NCBI RefSeq assembly: GCF_012295525.1
Contig: NZ_CP051167.1
Location: forward strand, 5,129,501 to 5,193,500
Length of the DNA: 64,000 bases
Direction of reading: 5' to 3'
DNA from: Oxynema aestuarii AP17
Lineage (GTDB): Bacteria > Cyanobacteriota > Cyanobacteriia > Cyanobacteriales > Laspinemataceae
Of this stretch, positions 60,364 through 64,000 are shown in pieces. The translations under genes were made by a program, and so were the position numbers. Under the pieces are notes generated by a model that saw only the letters and a program-made list of their open reading frames with translations, was not told the DNA's origin and searched no databases. Each line of letters begins with the position of its first letter. The first letter of the stretch is position 1.

Positions 60364-61176
60364 ATGGCAGTCGTCTCTTTAGCCCAGCTATTAGAGTCCG
60401 GGGTTCACTTCGGCCACCAAACGCGCCGTTGGAATCCGAAAATGTCGCCGTACATCTTCACCGAACGCAACGGCGTCCACATCATCGACCTAGTCCAAAC
60501 GGCCCAGTTAATCGAAGAAGCTTACGATTACATGCGGACGGCGGCGGAAAAAGGTCAAAAAGTGTTGTTTGTGGGAACCAAGCGGCAAGCGGCGGGGATT
60601 ATTGCCCAAGAAGCCGCCCGTTGTGGAGCCTACTACGTCAACCAACGCTGGTTGGGAGGAATGCTCACCAACTGGACGACGATCAAAACCCGGGTTGACC
60701 GACTCAAAGAATTAGAACGACTGGAAGAAACGGGCGCGATGGACCTGCGTCCGAAGAAAGAGCGCTCGATGTTGCGTCGGGAGTTAGCCAAACTCCAGAA
60801 ATATTTAGGCGGCATCAAACTGATGCGTAAAGTTCCCGATATCGTGGTCGTAGTCGATTTACGCCGGGAATATAACGCGGTGCAGGAATGTCAAAAGCTC
60901 GATATTCCGATCGTGTCCCTGTTGGATACCAACTGCGATCCGGACGTGGCGGATATTCCGATTCCGGCGAACGACGACGCCATTCGTTCGATTAAGTTGA
61001 TTATCGGCAAACTCGCCGATGCCATCTACGAAGGGCGTCATGGAGAACTGGATTCGTCTGACGGGGATGACGAACCCGACGACGTAGATTATGAAGACTA
61101 CGACGACGAAGACCAGGACGAGGACCAGGACGAAGAAGACGAAGACGAGGACGAAGACGAAGACAGCGACGATTAA
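60364..61176 (+). CDS. rpsB: 30S ribosomal protein S2 with long acidic tail
   Basis: 270 aa. S2 core about 1-225: [80 protein letters not shown] and [20 protein letters not shown]. After about residue 228 comes a tail of over 40 residues that is nearly all Asp and Glu. Bacterial S2 often ends near 230-240 residues; acidic tails occur in some cyanobacteria. Start after GGAG at MAVVSLAQ. tsf follows 377 bp downstream, the usual order. Confidence 0.97.
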   Translation: MAVVSLAQLLESGVHFGHQTRRWNPKMSPYIFTERNGVHIIDLVQTAQLIEEAYDYMRTAAEKGQKVLFVGTKRQAAGIIAQEAARCGAYYVNQRWLGGMLTNWTTIKTRVDRLKELERLEETGAMDLRPKKERSMLRRELAKLQKYLGGIKLMRKVPDIVVVVDLRREYNAVQECQKLDIPIVSLLDTNCDPDVADIPIPANDDAIRSIKLIIGKLADAIYEGRHGELDSSDGDDEPDDVDYEDYDDEDQDEDQDEEDEDEDEDEDSDD

Positions 61177-61553
61177 ACGCGCCGAACGTCTTTCCTCAAG
61201 CGGACGATAAATCGATCTTTGAAAATAGAGTGAGATTTGTTGTGCCGTCTGCGATCGCCCCCTTCAGGAGATCGCCCTACCGCAAGCCATTGACGCGGCT
61301 TTCTCCCGGGCGGACTTCCAACCAGACAAGTCTCGCCGATTCGCGAGGGGCCGCAGCTTGTTGGTAAAATAGCCCTCGGTTGGAGATCTCCCCCGTAAGC
61401 ATCGAGGGATTCAACGAGGGGCAACCCTCGACCACCGCACCCGAATCCTTGAGAATTCGGCATCGGTAACCTTTGACGATGATGGAGACCCAAGACTCGC
61501 GCTCCAGATCGTTCAGTCTGGAAAACTGTCAATAGAGTGGGAATACAGGCAAG
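61177..61553. other. rpsB-tsf spacer
   Basis: About 380 bp without a gene. It includes several short inverted repeats, such as GAGATCTCC-type pieces near 61385. A tsf promoter may lie here; an RNA element is not evident. Confidence 0.4.
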
Positions 61554-62216
61554 ATGGCGGACATATCTGCAAAAGTTGTCAAAGAACTACGCGAAAAGAC
61601 TGGCGCCGGAATGATGGACTGCAAAAAGGCGCTCAAAGAAAACGGCGGCGACATGGCCAAGGCGATGGAGTGGTTGCGCCAGAAAGGCATCGCCTCGGCA
61701 GATAAAAAAGCGGGTCGGGTAGCAGCCGAAGGACTCGTAGACAGCTACATCCACACGGGAGGTCGCATTGGCGTTCTCGTCGAGGTCAACTGCGAAACCG
61801 ACTTCGTAGCTCGTCGTGAAGAATTCCAAAGCCTCGTTCGCAATATTGCCATGCAAATTGCGGCTTGTCCCAACGTCGAATACGTCAGCGTCGAGGACAT
61901 TCCAGCCGAATTCACCGAAAACGAGAAAAAAATCGAAATGGGTCGCGAAGACCTCGCCAACAAACCCGAAAATATTCGGGAAAAAATTGTGGTCGGTCGG
62001 ATCGAAAAGCGCCTCAAAGAGCTGTCTTTGTTAGATCAACCCTATATCAAAGACCAAAACATCACCGTTGCCGAGCTGATCAAACAAACGATCGCCCAAC
62101 TCGGTGAAAACATTAAAATCCGCCGTTTCGTTCGTTTTGTCTTAGGCGAAGGCATCGAAAAAGAAGAAAGCAACTTTGCCGATGAAGTCGCCGCTCAAAC
62201 AGGTGGCAAAGCTTAG
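61554..62216 (+). CDS. tsf: Translation elongation factor Ts (short form)
   Basis: 220 aa. N-terminal UBA-like part [37 protein letters not shown] is the EF-Ts signature 1; [20 protein letters not shown] is signature 2, with the TDFV motif that displaces Mg2+ from EF-Tu. Only one core subdomain is present, as in cyanobacterial and plastid EF-Ts, against about 280 aa in Escherichia coli. Reloads EF-Tu with GTP. Follows rpsB, and a good terminator follows it. Confidence 0.97.
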   Translation: MADISAKVVKELREKTGAGMMDCKKALKENGGDMAKAMEWLRQKGIASADKKAGRVAAEGLVDSYIHTGGRIGVLVEVNCETDFVARREEFQSLVRNIAMQIAACPNVEYVSVEDIPAEFTENEKKIEMGREDLANKPENIREKIVVGRIEKRLKELSLLDQPYIKDQNITVAELIKQTIAQLGENIKIRRFVRFVLGEGIEKEESNFADEVAAQTGGKA

Positions 62217-62287
62217 ACGCGACGAAGGCGCGAGTAACTCTCTAACGGAATCCACGCCGAACGGAGAGTAAAGCACGGGTCGGCAAC

Positions 62288-62325
62288 AAGACAGGTCAAC
62301 TTCAAAAATCTGGCCTGTCTTTTGC
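62288..62325 (+). terminator. tsf terminator
   Basis: AAGACAGG (62288-62295) pairs with CCTGTCTT (62314-62321), then TTGCTG. An inner TCA/TGG pair and a 15-base loop. Fits an intrinsic terminator. Confidence 0.8.
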
Positions 62326-62397
62326 TGTCTCAGGCGCTAAGCTGAACAAGAGACCCGATCGCCCTTCGCGCAACATTGATACAAGTGTGGAACGTTT

Positions 62398-63426
62398 ATG
62401 GTCAGACCTCTCGATCGCATCGAGCGAGATATTGAAAAATTAGAGAGTTCTTCGCAAGAGATCGCCGAGGAATTACAGCAAACCTACGAAGGGTATTTAA
62501 AAGTTCTCGGAGAAGCCGTGCGGGGACAGGCGATCGTGGCGACCTATCACATCTGCACCCACGGCAATCCCGAAGCCTTTCTCGAATTAACCCTCGATCG
62601 CCGCCAACAACTGCAAGGCAAAATCCGAACCATTGCCTCCGAAGCGCGCAGTCGGCTCGCCGTGGTTCCCGACCTCCTGCTCGCCACGCGCTTGCTCTCC
62701 CAATTGCCCGATCCGAGCGAACTGCTCGAAGCGTTGAGTAACGCGAAATCTCTCGAAGATCTCGAAGCCGAGTGGCCCGATGCCGCAGGGGCGGACACTT
62801 TCGACGTAGAGGAAGCCGAGGAGCCAGAAAGCGCCCTAAGTCCCGAAGAAGAACTAGAACGGGCCGAGGAAGAACGGGTCGAGCAAGAACGGGCCGAGGA
62901 AGAACGGGCCGAGGGAGAACGGGTCGAGGAAACCCCAAACTATCAATTCGAGCAACCGGAGAGCGTCGCCCGATGGCAAGAACATCTCGAAGGGGCGATC
63001 GCGCAACAATTGCAGGACGGCTCGCGCCAAATCAATCGAGCCTTACAGGAATTTGGGATCTTGCCGCCCAAATTACCGCCGATGCTGCTCGAAGCCGCCG
63101 CCAAAGTTCCCGGGAGCGACAGTGGGGTAGGAGTTCCCAACCTTTTAAACCTGACCGTCGAAGCGGAAACCCCCGAAGAAATGCAGCAGTTGCGAGGGAA
63201 GAAGCGCAAGCGTTCCCAACCTTTGCAAATCGTGGCCGTTCAACTGAGACTGTCCGAAATCGAATTAGGCGACGCCCAAGTGATGGCGGCGCGACATCAA
63301 ATTCGCCATCTCCTCCATCGCCTCAACACCCTCAAACGAGAGTATCGCACCCGCGATCGCGAGCGGGCCGTCGCCCGAGCCGAGGCAGCATGGCGGGCGA
63401 GTTGGTTCGACGAGGGAGCCGATTAG
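62398..63426 (+). CDS. Cyanobacterial protein with acidic coiled-coil middle
   Basis: 342 aa. N-terminal helical part: VRPLDRIERDIEKLESSSQE, YEGYLKVLGEAVRGQAIVAT YHICTHGNPEAF. Residues about 140-180 are a Glu/Arg repeat (ERAEEERVEQERAEEERAEG). The C-terminal part QPLQIVAVQLRLSEIELGDA and RHQIRHLLHRLNTLKREYRT is a second conserved helical stretch. Known to me only as a cyanobacterial hypothetical protein. It lies 12 bp upstream of recG on the same strand and is probably co-transcribed. Confidence 0.8.
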   Translation: MVRPLDRIERDIEKLESSSQEIAEELQQTYEGYLKVLGEAVRGQAIVATYHICTHGNPEAFLELTLDRRQQLQGKIRTIASEARSRLAVVPDLLLATRLLSQLPDPSELLEALSNAKSLEDLEAEWPDAAGADTFDVEEAEEPESALSPEEELERAEEERVEQERAEEERAEGERVEETPNYQFEQPESVARWQEHLEGAIAQQLQDGSRQINRALQEFGILPPKLPPMLLEAAAKVPGSDSGVGVPNLLNLTVEAETPEEMQQLRGKKRKRSQPLQIVAVQLRLSEIELGDAQVMAARHQIRHLLHRLNTLKREYRTRDRERAVARAEAAWRASWFDEGAD

Positions 63427-63438
63427 GAGGTCGATGCC

Positions 63439-64000
63439 GTGGCTGTAGAACTGCCGGATTGGGGAAGACTGCAAAAAGCACTGTCCATCGAAGCCACGCG
63501 CGGCTTTGTCAACCTGATGGGCAAAGAATATCGCTTTAGCGAGTTCCTCCACGCCAGTTTGAGCGAACCGCCCCAGGACAAGCTGATGGGGGCAGAAATT
63601 CGGCGCTGGCAGGGCTTGGCAGCCCAGTTCGGACGCTACGGCGAGCTGAGCCGGGAAAGTCGAGAGCAATTGGTGGAAGAAACCCGTAAATTTCTGCTCG
63701 ATATGGAACGGATCTGCACGCGATCGCCTTCGGCAGCCGTGACCTCTCCGGGGCCGAGGGGGGCCCCCGCTCCGGCGGCGAGTCGTTCCGTCGCCCCTCG
63801 TCGTGCGCCGCGTGGTGCGATCGCGCCCGATCGCGGCTTGACCCAAGTCCCGGGAATCGGAGCGAAGACGGGAGATCGCCTCGCGAAATTGGGACTCTAC
63901 ACCGTCGCCGACTTACTGTATTACTATCCGCGCGACCATATCGACTACGCCCGCCAGGTGAATATCGCCGAACTCGAACCCGGGGAAACGGTGACGGCGA
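63439..64000 (+). CDS. recG: ATP-dependent DNA helicase RecG, 5' part
   Basis: Open to the window edge (187 codons). GTG start 6-10 bases after AGGAGG; the nearby ATG is in another frame that stops at once. Early N-terminal part (VAVELPDWGRLQKALSIEAT RGFVNLMGKEYRF) is the cyanobacterial/plant extension; residues about 130-187 give the wedge domain entry LTQVPGIGAKTGDRLAKLGL YTVADLLYYYPRDHIDYARQ. RecG remodels stalled replication forks. The helicase motifs lie beyond the window. Confidence 0.9.
   Translation, partial: MAVELPDWGRLQKALSIEATRGFVNLMGKEYRFSEFLHASLSEPPQDKLMGAEIRRWQGLAAQFGRYGELSRESREQLVEETRKFLLDMERICTRSPSAAVTSPGPRGAPAPAASRSVAPRRAPRGAIAPDRGLTQVPGIGAKTGDRLAKLGLYTVADLLYYYPRDHIDYARQVNIAELEPGETVTA

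Noticed and set aside
62772-63539. Plus-strand 255-codon open frame overlapping the 342-aa gene and recG start
   Set aside because: Arg-rich shadow of the acidic coiled-coil gene in another frame; no ribosome site or family match.

Overview
The window comes from a cyanobacterium chromosome. The palindrome GCGATCGC (HIP1) recurs throughout, inside and outside genes. psbZ, ribH, sigF, a Mnx-type manganese exporter, a GlgA-type glycogen synthase, a 220-aa plastid-like EF-Ts and several cyanobacteria-only small proteins agree with this. The genus cannot be fixed from the sequence alone.

Layout. 0-4 kb: argH, a 35-aa gene, and two HEAT-repeat genes. 4-12.3 kb: a surface-glycan neighbourhood with a TPR/GT41 glycosyltransferase, a GT2, a polyprenyl-phosphate sugar transferase and a GT9, interrupted by a thioredoxin-fold protein and ended by ispD. 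12.4-19.5 kb: a mobile and unusual zone. It holds a decayed TnpB element, several orphan right-end hairpins, a response regulator, two extremely Asp-rich proteins (one exported), an internally duplicated PepSY-like membrane protein, and a doxX gene split exactly by a 1351-bp TnpB-only element. 19.5-31.4 kb: LysM/M23 peptidase, glgA, a GH108 muramidase-like protein, hemC, a homocysteine-biosynthesis (DUF39) protein, a TPR protein, mnx with a structured leader, and sdhA. 32-45 kb: TPR protein, an exported TpsA-type exoprotein, AI-2E permease, an overlapping pair of small phage-tail-like genes, ychF, a pentapeptide/FHA fusion, and a DHH-CBS-CCA tRNA nucleotidyltransferase fusion. 44.8-53 kb: psbZ, ribH, tRNA-Gly, tandem UspA, a thioesterase, a lone receiver, an ABC-F ATPase, an exported pentapeptide protein followed by three 167-bp tandem repeats, and sigF. 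53.5-64 kb: a tnpB fragment, a coiled-coil protein, a STAS protein, dedA, argG, a GT2, the second 1351-bp TnpB element, rpsB-tsf, an acidic coiled-coil protein, and the 5' part of recG.

How the genes relate. Most of the window is housekeeping on alternating strands with short operons (rpsB-tsf; acidic protein plus PepSY protein; the two tail-like genes). argH and argG, the last two steps of arginine synthesis, sit at opposite ends. The glycan genes could together start and extend an exported polysaccharide and glycosylate proteins.

Most notable observations: (i) removing the 1351-bp element from doxX restores one 128-codon reading frame with no scar; (ii) both copies of that element carry a palindromic repeat fused in frame next to the RuvC-II glutamate of TnpB; (iii) another TnpB has Asn in place of the RuvC-I Asp yet keeps an open frame and its right end; (iv) the mnx leader can form two mutually exclusive hairpins; (v) a 47-aa tail-like gene overlaps a tail-assembly-like gene with no tail cluster nearby; (vi) a cluster of Asp-rich proteins lies beside an orphan OmpR-type regulator. 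No CRISPR array, rRNA or prophage was seen.
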